The notes beneath the pieces are model-generated. The model saw only the letters and a list, made by a program, of their open reading frames with translations, had not been told where the DNA came from and ran no database searches. A stretch of DNA of 64,000 nucleotides from JAFECT01 sp036501825 (GTDB lineage: Bacteria > Pseudomonadota > Alphaproteobacteria > Caulobacterales > Caulobacteraceae): assembly GCA_036501825.1 (NCBI GenBank), contig DASXZP010000034.1, positions 62,001 to 126,000 of the forward strand, read 5' to 3'. The position numbers and the translations under genes were made by a program. This document shows, piece after piece, positions 26,327-34,640 of the stretch (position 1 is the stretch's first letter; each line of letters begins with the position of its first letter).

Positions 26327-26464
26327 ACCACGAAGACCACAAAGACCACGAAGAAAAAGAGGACTCATCGAGCGCGAAGCGCTCACGCGCTTTCCTGCGC
26401 CTTCGGCGCGATAGCCGCTGGCGGATCGGTTTTCTTCTTCGTGGCCTTTGTGGTCTTCGTGGTT
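26326..26464. repeat. Convergent-junction inverted repeat, copy 2
   Basis: Arms 26326-26353 and 26437-26464 pair over 28 positions with one mismatch. The left arm is identical to that of copy 1 (ACCACGAAG, ACCACAAAG, ACCACGAAG). The interior again carries GAGCGCGAAGCGCTCACGCG and GCGCC-TTC-GGCGC (26397-26409). It starts at the last base of the rusA stop and ends 12 bp before the stop of the converging C13 peptidase gene. Confidence 0.93.
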
Positions 26465-26476
26465 CCAAGCCTTCCG

Positions 26477-27274
26477 TCACGGCCCCGCCGCTGCGCTGCG
26501 GTTGGAAAAACGCATGAAGGGGAGCCAGAGTTTGGCTTGGCCGCCGATGGAGGTTTGGGGTTCGGAGGGTGGTTCTGCTTTCTGTTCGGTTTCTTTGCGC
26601 GTGACGCAGGCTTTAGTTTTCTTCGACAGCACCAGGAAGTCGGGCGAGGTGGGGAAACTCTCGAGGATGCAGGCGTCGAAGTACGGATAGCGGTCCTTGT
26701 CGCTGCAGCCGAAGGACGAACGATCGTCGCGCGCGGCCGTCATCACCATGCGGTTGGGCGCGGCGATCACCGGCACGAACACGCCGGAGAAACAGGCGGA
26801 GACCACCACCACCGTCGGCCGCTCGCCACAAACGCCGTCGAGGATCACCTTCAGAGTCCGCGGGTCAAGCATGGCGGTCGGACCGAACACGGCGCCGTCG
26901 GGAGAGCCGTGCGAGCTGACGTAGAAGAGGCACCCCGCGGTCGCCTTTTTACCCAGCGCGTCGAAGCCCATGACTACGTCGTGGGGCGTGACGAAAACCT
27001 TGGGATCGTCGCCGGGCTTCCGCGGCCGCAGCGAGTACTGCAGCACGTTCTGCGGATCGAACCCGGCGTTGACCAGGGCGGCGGACACGTCGCGGCGCGT
27101 GTTCTCGAAGGCCTGGGTCTCGCCCCCGTCATGCCCGCGCCAGTCGCCGGCGATGACCACCGCCGCCCAGTTCGCAAAGTCGCCGGCGGGCGCATGCGGC
27201 TGCGCCTTGGGGCTGGAACAGGCCAGCAGACCCGCGAGTAAAACCAGGAGCGCTATCGGCAAAGACCGTCGCAT
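26477..27274 (-). CDS. C13 (legumain-like) peptidase lipoprotein
   Basis: A 265-residue lipoprotein: signal MRRSLPIALLVLLAGLLAC with lipobox cysteine C19. The domain (about 35-225) matches peptidase family C13, with the caspase-like dyad H122 in YVSSHGSPDG and C161 in VVVVSACFSG, each after a hydrophobic strand. C13 contains legumain and GPI transamidase in eukaryotes; bacterial lipoprotein members are little studied. It ends in a proline/glutamate-rich tail. ATG 27274 is chosen at the signal peptide. It is codirectional with sspB (79 bp apart), and converges on rusA across repeat copy 2. Confidence 0.85.
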   Translation of the reverse strand: MRRSLPIALLVLLAGLLACSSPKAQPHAPAGDFANWAAVVIAGDWRGHDGGETQAFENTRRDVSAALVNAGFDPQNVLQYSLRPRKPGDDPKVFVTPHDVVMGFDALGKKATAGCLFYVSSHGSPDGAVFGPTAMLDPRTLKVILDGVCGERPTVVVVSACFSGVFVPVIAAPNRMVMTAARDDRSSFGCSDKDRYPYFDACILESFPTSPDFLVLSKKTKACVTRKETEQKAEPPSEPQTSIGGQAKLWLPFMRFSNRSAAAGP

Positions 27275-27353
27275 CGCCAACCCCGATCGTTGGGGCAGCT
27301 TAGGACGCGCCAGGGATTTCAGAAAAGAGGGGGAATCCGGAAAAGAGGGGCCG

Positions 27354-27836
27354 CTATTTCTTGCGGAACTGGTCAAGCGAAACGACCTTGGGGCCTTCTT
27401 CGACCGGCTCGGCGTCGGCCTCGACCGGCACGGGCTTTGGCGGTTCGGCGGGCGCCGCGCCTTCGGGGACCTCGAACTTCAGCATGAACTGGACGCTCGG
27501 GTCGAAGAAGCGGGTGATCGCCGCGTAGGGGATCGACAGGCGCTTGGGCTGGCGGTCGAAACTCAGCATCACCGAGAAGAAGGTCTCGCCCGGCGCCAGG
27601 TCCCAGAACTGGTTCTGCAGCACCACCGTCATCTCGTTCGGATAGGTGGCCGCGAGGTCCGCCGGCAGGGACACGCCCGGCGCCGTGGTCTTGAAGGTGA
27701 TGTAGAAGTGGTGCTCGCCGGGCAGGCCCTCGGGCTGGGCCGCGCGCTTCAGGGCTGAGCGGACGACGCCGCGCAGAGCCTCCTGCGCGAGCAGGTCGTA
27801 GCGCATCTCATCGTTTGCGAAACCGTCCTGGGACAT
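27354..27836 (-). CDS. sspB: SspB, ClpXP adaptor (alpha type)
   Basis: Tethers ssrA-tagged proteins to ClpX for degradation. The 160-residue alphaproteobacterial form has the substrate-binding core (MRYDLLAQEALRGVV, HFYITFKTTAPGVSLP, MTVVLQNQFWDL, FSVMLSFD). It has a long acidic-proline linker and a C-terminal ClpX-binding end (KVVSLDQFRKK). The tmRNA gene that makes the tag lies about 100 bp upstream on the same strand, a direct functional pairing. Confidence 0.95.
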   Translation of the reverse strand: MSQDGFANDEMRYDLLAQEALRGVVRSALKRAAQPEGLPGEHHFYITFKTTAPGVSLPADLAATYPNEMTVVLQNQFWDLAPGETFFSVMLSFDRQPKRLSIPYAAITRFFDPSVQFMLKFEVPEGAAPAEPPKPVPVEADAEPVEEGPKVVSLDQFRKK

Positions 27837-27939
27837 CCGGCCTCTACCCCTTCACCGCATGATCTTAACGCGCGGATTGGGCGCGGAAAAGCACGCTCGC
27901 GCGTCGGGAATGCGGCTCAGCTTCGGTTGTGAAGGAGAA

Positions 27940-28264
27940 GTGGGGGAGTTCTGTTGCCAGGTCTCCCCCGAACCCCGCCTAGGGTTGCTAAAACCCTAGG
28001 GCTTGTAGGCTGAGACTATCCGCACCGCATTACGCGGCGAGGGCGGTCTCTTGAGCGAAGTTATCGTTCGCAGTTAGAAAAAGCCCGGTACGGTGGGCCA
28101 ATCCGGAAGAAAGCAACGCCTTTACACGTCCGTCGATGCTGATCGGCCCCAGACTTGCCCGCGATAACCGGGGGAAAGAAGTGGTGGAGCCGCCGGGAAT
28201 CGCACCCGGGTCCGGTCCGCTTATTGCGCGCGCGTTTATCTCCATAGTCCGGGCAAGCCCGAAC
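27940..28264 (-). ncRNA. ssrA: Two-piece (circularly permuted) tmRNA
   Basis: Rescues stalled ribosomes and adds a degradation tag. On the minus strand the acceptor piece comes first: its T-arm (CCGGG-loop-CCCGG) and CGGCTCC-ACCA end at 28182. After a 31-bp spacer, the coding piece begins GGGGCCGATC at 28150. The two ends form a seven-pair acceptor stem with a G3-U70 wobble, the alanyl-tRNA synthetase identity element. The tag frame lies at 28071-28030. An A/T-rich -10 (TATATT) at 28276-28271 would start the RNA near 28264. A GC hairpin (27942-27948/27963-27969) marks the approximate 3' end. Outer limits are estimates. Confidence 0.93.
28030..28071 (-). other. tmRNA tag-peptide reading frame
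   Basis: Codons from GCG to TAA encode ANDNFAQETALAA; with the alanine charged on tmRNA the tag is AANDNFAQETALAA. It ends in ALAA as expected for ClpXP recognition and resembles the Caulobacter tag AANDNFAEEFAVAA. The bases just upstream of the resume codon read CTAACT. Confidence 0.95.
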
Positions 28265-28270
28265 CCACCC

Positions 28271-28276
28271 AATATA
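28271..28276 (-). promoter_or_regulatory. Probable -10 element of the tmRNA gene
   Basis: TATATT on the minus strand, about seven bases ahead of the predicted 5' end of the acceptor piece. A weak -35 (TTCTAA) sits 17 bp upstream. An A/T-rich box is conspicuous in this GC-rich context; the assignment is by position only. Confidence 0.45.
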
Positions 28277-28329
28277 GGGCCTCGGACGTTAATTTAGAAG
28301 CGCGGCAAAGGGGGCTCGAACAGCGCCGC

Positions 28330-28662
28330 TTAATGCGGGCCGCCGCCCCCGCCGCCGATCGGGGCGTGCGCGCCGTCGCCGCCCGCCGGCAGCGAGCCCA
28401 CGGCCTGGATGCCGCCTTCGCGGAACAGGCGCTGGGCGTCTTCGGTCATCTGATCCCACTCGCGCTTGGTATGGCAGATCTTCATGACGCGGTGGGAGCC
28501 CGTCTCGGAATCCTCACGGTGACAGACCATGCGGTCCTTGTCGTCGGTCTTCACCGGCTTGGCCGCCGGCGCGGTGACCTGGCCCTGGGTCTGGCCGGAG
28601 GGCGGAGCCGGCGGTTCGCCCGCGGCGCCGAGAAGGGCGGAGAAGACGAGGGCGGTGATCAT
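28330..28662 (-). CDS. Small secreted hypothetical protein
   Basis: A 110-residue protein with a short signal peptide (MITALVFSALLGAAGEPPAPP), a proline/glutamine-rich linker, and a C-terminal module DRMVCHREDSETGSHRVMKI with two cysteines followed by CHTKREWDQMTEDAQRLF. This two-cysteine module recurs in small periplasmic proteins of Caulobacter and sphingomonads without known function. ATG 28662 is chosen at the signal peptide. The tail is Gly/His-rich. It lies between miaA and the tmRNA gene, all on the minus strand. Confidence 0.7.
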   Translation of the reverse strand: MITALVFSALLGAAGEPPAPPSGQTQGQVTAPAAKPVKTDDKDRMVCHREDSETGSHRVMKICHTKREWDQMTEDAQRLFREGGIQAVGSLPAGGDGAHAPIGGGGGGPH

Positions 28663-28780
28663 GAGCGTTTCCCTGAGCGGTCTTGGTTTTGGAATATTTT
28701 GGTTGAGCATATTCAATGGACGCACGGCATTCCGTCAAGCGGGCTCGCCCTGGGACAAATTCGCCGCGCCAAGCCCAAAG

Positions 28781-29689
28781 TCAGGCCGGCGTCCAGCGCG
28801 GCCAATCGGCGGTCTGGCCGCGGAGCCAGGTGAGCTGGCGCTTGGCGTAGCGGCGGGTTTCGCGCTTGGCCAGGTCGAGGGCGACTTCGAGGGATAGCTC
28901 CCCGGACAGGTGGCGGCCCAGTTCGCGCAACCCGACCGCCTTCATCGCCGGCAGGTCCGGGTCCAGCCCCCGCGCCAGCAGCAGGCCGGCTTCCTCCAGC
29001 GCGCCCTCGGCGGCCATGGCCTGCATCCGCCGGTCGCAGCGGGCGTAGAGCTCCGGCCGGGGCGTCTCGATCACCACCGCGGCGTAGTCGCCGGGTCTGA
29101 GCACCGGCGTGGTCTCGCCCTGCCAGGCGGTGAGCGGACGGCCGGTGGCGGCGACCACCTCCCAGGCGCGGCCGAGCCGCTGCAGGTCGCCGGGCGAAAT
29201 CCTGGCGGCCGCTTCGGGATCGCGTTCGGCCAGACGCGCGCGGAAAGCGGCTTCCCCCAGGTTTTTGAGATCGCGGCGGGACGCGGCCCGGACCTCTGTG
29301 GATATTTGTGGAATCTCCGCCAAGCCCCCGGTCAGGCTCTTGAAATAGAGGCCGGTGCCGCCGACCACGATGGCCGTGCGCCCCTGCGCCCGCAGTTCCT
29401 CGAGCACGCCGGTGGCCGCGGTCAGCCAGCGTCCGGCCGACCAGGCCTCGGCCGCGTCGGCCATGCCGTAGAGCCGGTGCGGCGCGCGGGCTTCCTCTTC
29501 AGCCGTGGGCCGCGCGGTCAGCACCCGCAGGTCGCGATAGATCTGCAGGGCGTCGGCGTTGACCACCACCCCGCCGGTCCGCAGCGCCAGGTTCAGCGCC
29601 ACCGCCGACTTGCCGCTGGCCGTCGGTCCCGCGATCAGGCGCACCGGCGGGCCCTCGACGTTCAGTGCGGCGGGCGTCGGCAGGGTCAC
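28781..29689 (-). CDS. miaA: tRNA dimethylallyltransferase
   Basis: Transfers dimethylallyl from DMAPP to adenosine 37 of tRNAs reading U-starting codons. The 302-residue protein has the P-loop GPTASGKSAVA, the NADALQIYRDL motif with the usual catalytic aspartate (serine of DSxQ replaced by alanine), GGTGLYFKSLTGG, and the C-terminal RRYAKRQLTWLRGQ. Length is typical. It starts 69 bp from the divergent apbC gene. Confidence 0.95.
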   Translation of the reverse strand: MTLPTPAALNVEGPPVRLIAGPTASGKSAVALNLALRTGGVVVNADALQIYRDLRVLTARPTAEEEARAPHRLYGMADAAEAWSAGRWLTAATGVLEELRAQGRTAIVVGGTGLYFKSLTGGLAEIPQISTEVRAASRRDLKNLGEAAFRARLAERDPEAAARISPGDLQRLGRAWEVVAATGRPLTAWQGETTPVLRPGDYAAVVIETPRPELYARCDRRMQAMAAEGALEEAGLLLARGLDPDLPAMKAVGLRELGRHLSGELSLEVALDLAKRETRRYAKRQLTWLRGQTADWPRWTPA

Positions 29690-29758
29690 GGAAGGCCTTG
29701 AGTTCGAGGCGGGGGTCCCGGATATGAAGCGGCCCGCCGTGGGTGATCAAGGACGCAC

Positions 29759-30877
29759 ATGAGTTCTACGCCGGACCGCGACGCCGTGCTCGAGGCGCTC
29801 GACCGGGTCAGCGACCCGAAGTCGGGCCAGGGCCTGCATCGCGCCGGCCTGGTCCGCGGCCTGGCGCTGGGTCCCGGACGCGCGGGCTTCATGCTCGAGG
29901 TCGCGCGCGGCGACGCGGAGCTTTACGCGCCGGTGCGCAAAGCCGCCGAACAGGCGCTGCTGTCTGTGGCGGGGGTCGAGCAGGCGCAGGTGGTGCTCAC
30001 CGCCGAAAGCGCGCCGGCGGCGAAGCCGGCGCGTGGCGCTCGCCTCTCCGACGAAGCGATGAATCAGAACCGCCCGCGCGCGCCCGTGCCCGAGGGACGG
30101 CCGGCGTACGTGAAGGCGGTGATCGCGGTCGCCAGCGGCAAGGGCGGCGTCGGCAAGTCCACCGTCGCGGTCAATCTCGCCTGCGCGCTGGCGCATCTGG
30201 GTCTGCGCGCCGGGCTGCTCGATGCGGATGTTTACGGGCCGTCGGCGCCGGTGATGCTGGGCGTGCACGACCGCCCCGACTACGGCGCCGACAAGAAGAT
30301 GGTCCCAAAGGCCGCGTGGGGCATCAAGGCCATGTCGATCGGCCTGATCGTCGACGCCGACCAGGCGATGATCTGGCGCGGGCCGATGGCGTCCCAGGCC
30401 CTGTCGCAGATGCTGAACGAAACGCGCTGGGGAACCGAAGACGCGCCGCTCGACGTGCTGGTGGTCGACCTGCCGCCGGGCACCGGCGACGTGCAATTGA
30501 CGCTCGTGCAGCGCACCAAGCTCGACGGCGCGGTGATTGTTTCGACGCCGCAGGAAGTGGCGCTGGCGGATGCGCGGCGCGCGGCGATCATGTTTGAAAA
30601 GGTGTCGACGCCGGTCATTGGCCTGATCGAGAACATGGCCTTCTTCCGCGACAGCGCGGGCGCGGAGATCCCGATCTTCGGCCGCGGCGGCGCCCGCGCG
30701 GAGGCGGGGCGGTTGAAACTGCCGTTCCTCGGCGAAATCCCCATCGACATGGCGTTGCGCGAAGGCGCCGACGCGGGCCGCCCCCTGGTCGCGACCGATC
30801 CGGAAAGCGCGACGGCCCAGGCCTTCCTCGACATCGCCGCACAGGTGCGCGAGCGGCTGGTATTGGGCGCTCAGTAA
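29759..30877 (+). CDS. ApbC/Mrp-type P-loop iron-sulfur carrier, lacking CxxC
   Basis: Mrp/NBP35-family ATPase of 372 residues, expected to carry and deliver [4Fe-4S] clusters. The first 100 residues are a MIP18/DUF59-like domain (DAVLEALDRVSDPKSG). Next come the deviant Walker A KGGVGKS, DADVYGPS, and DLPPGTGDVQLT. Where family members usually have ENMSYF followed by CPxC, this one reads ENMAFFRDSAGAEIPIFGRG, and the whole protein holds one cysteine. It therefore cannot bind a cluster through the usual CxxC. Its end overlaps the converging gene by seven bases. Confidence 0.9.
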   Translation: MSSTPDRDAVLEALDRVSDPKSGQGLHRAGLVRGLALGPGRAGFMLEVARGDAELYAPVRKAAEQALLSVAGVEQAQVVLTAESAPAAKPARGARLSDEAMNQNRPRAPVPEGRPAYVKAVIAVASGKGGVGKSTVAVNLACALAHLGLRAGLLDADVYGPSAPVMLGVHDRPDYGADKKMVPKAAWGIKAMSIGLIVDADQAMIWRGPMASQALSQMLNETRWGTEDAPLDVLVVDLPPGTGDVQLTLVQRTKLDGAVIVSTPQEVALADARRAAIMFEKVSTPVIGLIENMAFFRDSAGAEIPIFGRGGARAEAGRLKLPFLGEIPIDMALREGADAGRPLVATDPESATAQAFLDIAAQVRERLVLGAQ

Positions 30878-31293
30878 ACGCGCGTAAACCCACGCGTGTC
30901 GGTGAGCAACACCACGCGGCCTTTGTCGTCGAGTTGCACGATGACGTTGCGCGCGGTGGAGAGCCAGTCGCGATCGACGGCGAAGCGTTCGGATATCGGC
31001 GCAGCCAGCGGCGAGAGGTGAGCGACGGCGCACGGCACGCTGATTACCGCGGTTTCGCCGTTGCGGTAGTGGAGGCCGCGATAGACCGTAACGACCTCGC
31101 CCTTAAGCGTGCACGTTTCGAGGCCATGGGCCGGGCCTTCGCCGTGGAACGAGTCGATCCGCAGCGCGATCGCATCGCTGAACGCGGGTGGCGCCGCGTA
31201 TCCGTCCTGGGTCGGCGGGGTGGTGACGATTTCGGACGCCGCCAGGGCGGGCATGGCGACCAGGGCCACGGCAAGAGCGATCAATAGACGCAT
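30871..31293 (-). CDS. Secreted hypothetical protein (140 aa)
   Basis: Not recognised. The signal peptide MRLLIALAVALVAMPALAAS is followed by a soluble domain of about 120 residues with two cysteines (LETCTLKGEVVTVYRGL and ISVPCAVAHL), plausibly a disulfide. ATG 31293 is supported by GGAGG 9 bases upstream; the open frame extends further but without signal sequence. The last bases overlap the converging apbC gene by seven (30871-30877). galE lies 50 bp behind it on the same strand. Confidence 0.7.
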   Translation of the reverse strand: MRLLIALAVALVAMPALAASEIVTTPPTQDGYAAPPAFSDAIALRIDSFHGEGPAHGLETCTLKGEVVTVYRGLHYRNGETAVISVPCAVAHLSPLAAPISERFAVDRDWLSTARNVIVQLDDKGRVVLLTDTRGFTRVY

Positions 31294-31343
31294 CGGTTCA
31301 TCCTCCCGCGCGGCAGGATACGCCGAATAGCGGCGAAAGGTAG

Positions 31344-32318
31344 TCAAGCCTCGCGGCTGTGCCAGGCCCAGGCGCTCTCGACGATGGCTTGCAGGTCGAG
31401 CTTGGGCGTCCAGCCCAGGACCTCCCGGGCCTTGCGGTTGTCGGCGACCAGCACCGGGGCGTCGCCTTCACGGCGGGCAGCCTCTTCGACTTCGAAGGGC
31501 CGGCCCGAGACGTCGCGGATGGTCGCGATCAGTTCGCGCACGGTGGTGCCGGTTCCGGTGCCGAGGTTGAAGACGTCGCTTTGGCCGCCGTCCAGCAGCC
31601 GCTTCAGCGCCAGCACGTGGGCGTCGGCGAGATCGAGGACGTGGATGTAGTCGCGCACGCAGGTGCCGTCGCGGGTGTCATAGTCCGTGCCGAACAGCTT
31701 GAACCCCTTGCGCTTGCCCATGGCCGCCTCGATGGCCAGCGGGATGGCGTGGGTTTCCGGATGATGCCGTTCGCCGATGCGCCCTTCGGGGTCGGCGCCG
31801 GCGGCGTTGAAATAGCGCAGCGCGACCGAACGGAAGCCGGCGTAACGGTCGTAGTCGCTGAGCGCCTGTTCGACCATCAGCTTGGAACGGCCGTACGGGT
31901 TGAGCGGCGCCTGCGGATGCGTCTCGTCCATCGGCACCCGCACCGGATCGCCGTAGGTGGCGCACGTTGAAGAGAAGACTAGCGCGTTCGCCCCACCGCG
32001 CCGCGCCGCCTCGATCAGGCTGATGGCGCCGGAGACGTTGTTCTCGAAGAAGCGGCCGGGGTGTTTCACCGACTCGCCCACCTCGATCAGGGCGGCGAAG
32101 TGGATCACGGCCTGGGGTTTGTGCTTGGCGAAGACCTCATCCAGGCGCGCGCCGTCGCGGATGTCGCCGCGTTCGAAGGGGCCCCACTGCACGAAGGCCT
32201 CGTGGCCGTTCGACAGGTTGTCGTAGACGACCGGCGTGAAGCCGGCCTCCGCGAGCTTGAGACAGGTGTGCGAGCCGATATAGCCCGCCCCCCCCGTGAC
32301 CAGGACCGTCGCCGCCAC
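31344..32318 (-). CDS. galE: UDP-glucose 4-epimerase
   Basis: Extended short-chain dehydrogenase interconverting UDP-glucose and UDP-galactose (or the N-acetyl forms). The 324-residue protein has the NAD loop GGAGYIG, SSTCATYG with the catalytic serine/threonine, and YGRSK with the catalytic tyrosine and lysine. RYFNAAGADPEGRIGE is typical of GalE. GTG 32318 is used, following GGGGGAAA. The leader repeats a GGGAAAGAGAG-like unit. Divergent from the GT41 glycosyltransferase (83 bp between), for which it may supply sugar nucleotide. Confidence 0.93.
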   Translation of the reverse strand: MAATVLVTGGAGYIGSHTCLKLAEAGFTPVVYDNLSNGHEAFVQWGPFERGDIRDGARLDEVFAKHKPQAVIHFAALIEVGESVKHPGRFFENNVSGAISLIEAARRGGANALVFSSTCATYGDPVRVPMDETHPQAPLNPYGRSKLMVEQALSDYDRYAGFRSVALRYFNAAGADPEGRIGERHHPETHAIPLAIEAAMGKRKGFKLFGTDYDTRDGTCVRDYIHVLDLADAHVLALKRLLDGGQSDVFNLGTGTGTTVRELIATIRDVSGRPFEVEEAARREGDAPVLVADNRKAREVLGWTPKLDLQAIVESAWAWHSREA

Positions 32319-32401
32319 TTTCCCCCGCTCTCTCTTTCCCGAGTCTCTCTTTCCTGGGCGCTGATTCGCGCCAAGACTGCCCCCATAACGCCCAGGAGGC
32401 G

Positions 32402-34630
32402 ATGAAGGCCATGGCGGGCGGCGAAAACTCTGCTCAGGTGCTGCTCGAAGACGCGCTGGGCGCCCATGCGCGCGGCAAGACCGAGACGGCGGCCGGGCTC
32501 TACGCCCAGGTGATCGCGCGCGAACCGGCCCAGGCCACGGCCCTGCACAACCTCGGCATCCTGCGCGCCGCCCAGGGCCGGGCGGATGAGGCGTTGGGGC
32601 TGATTCGCCGCGCCATAGAGGCCGAACCGGGCACGCCGGAGGCTCACGCCAACCTGGCGGCGCTGCTGCAGCGGACCGGCCGTGCGGACGAGGCGCGCGC
32701 GGAGTACGAACGCGCGATCGCGCTGAAGCCGGATTTCGGCGTCGCGTTGTGCGGGCTCGGCGACTTGGCGGCGGCGCGGGGCGATGCGGGCGAGGCGGAG
32801 GCGCTTTATCTGCGCGCGCTGGAGGCGGACGCGCACCTGACCACGGCCCTGACCAACCTCGGCGTGCTGTTGATGGCGCAGGGCCGGCCGCGCGAGGCGG
32901 GGGAGCGGTTCGCCCTGGCGCTCGCCCTGCAGCCGCAGTCGGCGGAGGCGTCGTACAACGTCGCCAATGCGCTGAAGCTGCTCGGCCGCTTCGAGGAGGC
33001 CGGAACCTATTTCCGCGCGGCGCTGGAGTTGAACCCACGCTACGCCGACGCCTGGACCAACCTCGGCAACGTGTTGCGCGAGGCGAATGATTTGGACGGC
33101 GCGCTGACTTGCCATCGCCAGGCGGAAGCGCTGCGCCCCGACAGCGCCGCGGTGCAGCTGAATCTCGGGCACCTGTTGCGCGACCGCGGCGACGCGGCCG
33201 CTGCCCGGGCCGCCTTTGCGCGTGCGTTCGAGCTCGACCCGACCGATCCGTCGGCCTTGCTGTCGCTGTGCATGGCGGAGCTGCCGTTGATGTACGCCGA
33301 CGAGGTGGAGATCGAGACCTGCCACGTGCGCTACGCCGCGGCGCTCGACGCGCTCATCGCCTGCTGGCGAGCCGACCCGCGGCCGGACGCCTGGGCGCGC
33401 GCGATCGGCGCGAGTCAACCGTTCTACCTCGCCTACCAGGGCAAGAACGACCGCGAGCTTCAGGCGCGCTACGGCGCTTTCGTCTGCGAGGTCATGCGTG
33501 CGCGCTTCGGCGACGCCGAGGTTGCCCCGGCGCCGGCGGCGGGCGAACGCATTCGTGTCGGCGTCGTCAGCGGGTTCTTCTCCGCTCACTCGAACTGGAA
33601 GATTCCGATCCGCGGCTGGATCAGCCAGCTGGACCGCGCACGTTTCGAGGTCACCGGCTATCACACGGCCGCAAAACAGGACGCCGCCACCGACGAGGCG
33701 AAACGCCTGTGCGACCGCTTCGTACAGGGCCCGCTGCCCATCGAGGCATGGCGCGAAACCATCCTGGCCGACAAGCCGCACGTGTTGATCTATCCCGAAG
33801 TCGGCATGGACCCGGTCGCCGTGCGCCTCGCGGCGCAGCGGCTGGCGCGTCTGCAATGCGCGTCCTGGGGACACCCGGACACCTCAGGCTTCCCGACGCT
33901 GGACGCCTATCTGTCGAGCGCCCTGATGGAGCCCGGCGACGGCGACGACGCCTATACCGAACGTCTCGTACGCCTGCCGAACCTCGGCGTCTGGGTCGAT
34001 GAAACCGACGCGGACCCCGAACCGCTCGACCGCGCAACGCTGGGCTATCGCGACAGCGCCGTGGTTTACTGGTGCGGCCAGTCGCTACCGAAATACCAGC
34101 CCCAGTTCGACGACCTCTACCCGCGCATCGCCAAGGCCGCCGGCGACTGCCAGTTCGTCTTCATCGGCCTGCCGCAAGCGAGCGAAGCCGACCGTCTGTT
34201 CAAACAACGCCTGGTCCACGCTTTCATTGCCCATGGGCTAGACGCGTCGCGGCACTGCGTTTTCCTCCCGCGCCTGACCAAGGGCCAGTTCCTGGGCGCG
34301 ATAGCATGCGCGGACGTGTTTTTGGACAGCCCGGAATGGTCGGGCTGTAATTCAACGTTGGAAAGCCTGGGCGGCAACCTGCCGATCGTGACGTTGCGCG
34401 GACGCTTCATGCGCGGGCGGCATACGAGCGCGATCCTGGAGATGATGGGGGTGATGGAGGGCGTGGCGGATACGGTCGACGGGTATGTCGACCTGGCGGT
34501 ACGGCTGGGCCTGGACGCGGGTTTGCGCGAGGCGATGTCGGCGAAGGTCGCGGCGAACAAGGCTCGATTATATCACGACCAAAGCACGATTTCAGCACTC
34601 GAAACCTATCTAGAAACAACGCGCGTCTAA
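32402..34630 (+). CDS. TPR-containing GT41 (SPINDLY/OGT-like) glycosyltransferase
   Basis: A 742-residue predicted protein O-glycosyltransferase. Residues 1-300 are consecutive TPR units (for example ALHNLGILRAAQGRADEALG and TALTNLGVLLMAQGRPREAG). From about 380 on is the GT41 catalytic region: IRVGVVSGFFSAHSNWKIP, WGHPDTSGFPTLDAYLSS, YTERLVRLP and a C-terminal GGNLPIVTLRGRFMRGRHTS. OGT family members modify Ser/Thr of proteins with GlcNAc or fucose. Its neighbourhood of galE, an FkbH-like gene and flagellins suggests flagellin or FlaEY as targets, which is inference. Two close in-frame ATGs exist (32402, 32411); AGGAGG lies just ahead. Confidence 0.9.
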   Translation: MKAMAGGENSAQVLLEDALGAHARGKTETAAGLYAQVIAREPAQATALHNLGILRAAQGRADEALGLIRRAIEAEPGTPEAHANLAALLQRTGRADEARAEYERAIALKPDFGVALCGLGDLAAARGDAGEAEALYLRALEADAHLTTALTNLGVLLMAQGRPREAGERFALALALQPQSAEASYNVANALKLLGRFEEAGTYFRAALELNPRYADAWTNLGNVLREANDLDGALTCHRQAEALRPDSAAVQLNLGHLLRDRGDAAAARAAFARAFELDPTDPSALLSLCMAELPLMYADEVEIETCHVRYAAALDALIACWRADPRPDAWARAIGASQPFYLAYQGKNDRELQARYGAFVCEVMRARFGDAEVAPAPAAGERIRVGVVSGFFSAHSNWKIPIRGWISQLDRARFEVTGYHTAAKQDAATDEAKRLCDRFVQGPLPIEAWRETILADKPHVLIYPEVGMDPVAVRLAAQRLARLQCASWGHPDTSGFPTLDAYLSSALMEPGDGDDAYTERLVRLPNLGVWVDETDADPEPLDRATLGYRDSAVVYWCGQSLPKYQPQFDDLYPRIAKAAGDCQFVFIGLPQASEADRLFKQRLVHAFIAHGLDASRHCVFLPRLTKGQFLGAIACADVFLDSPEWSGCNSTLESLGGNLPIVTLRGRFMRGRHTSAILEMMGVMEGVADTVDGYVDLAVRLGLDAGLREAMSAKVAANKARLYHDQSTISALETYLETTRV

Positions 34631-34640
34631 CCCCTTATTC

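Noticed and set aside
28190..28264. An ordinary tRNA gene ending in the CCACCA at 28182
   Set aside because: No anticodon arm or matching 5' acceptor half precedes it. The 5' half is found downstream, with the tag frame, as in permuted tmRNA.
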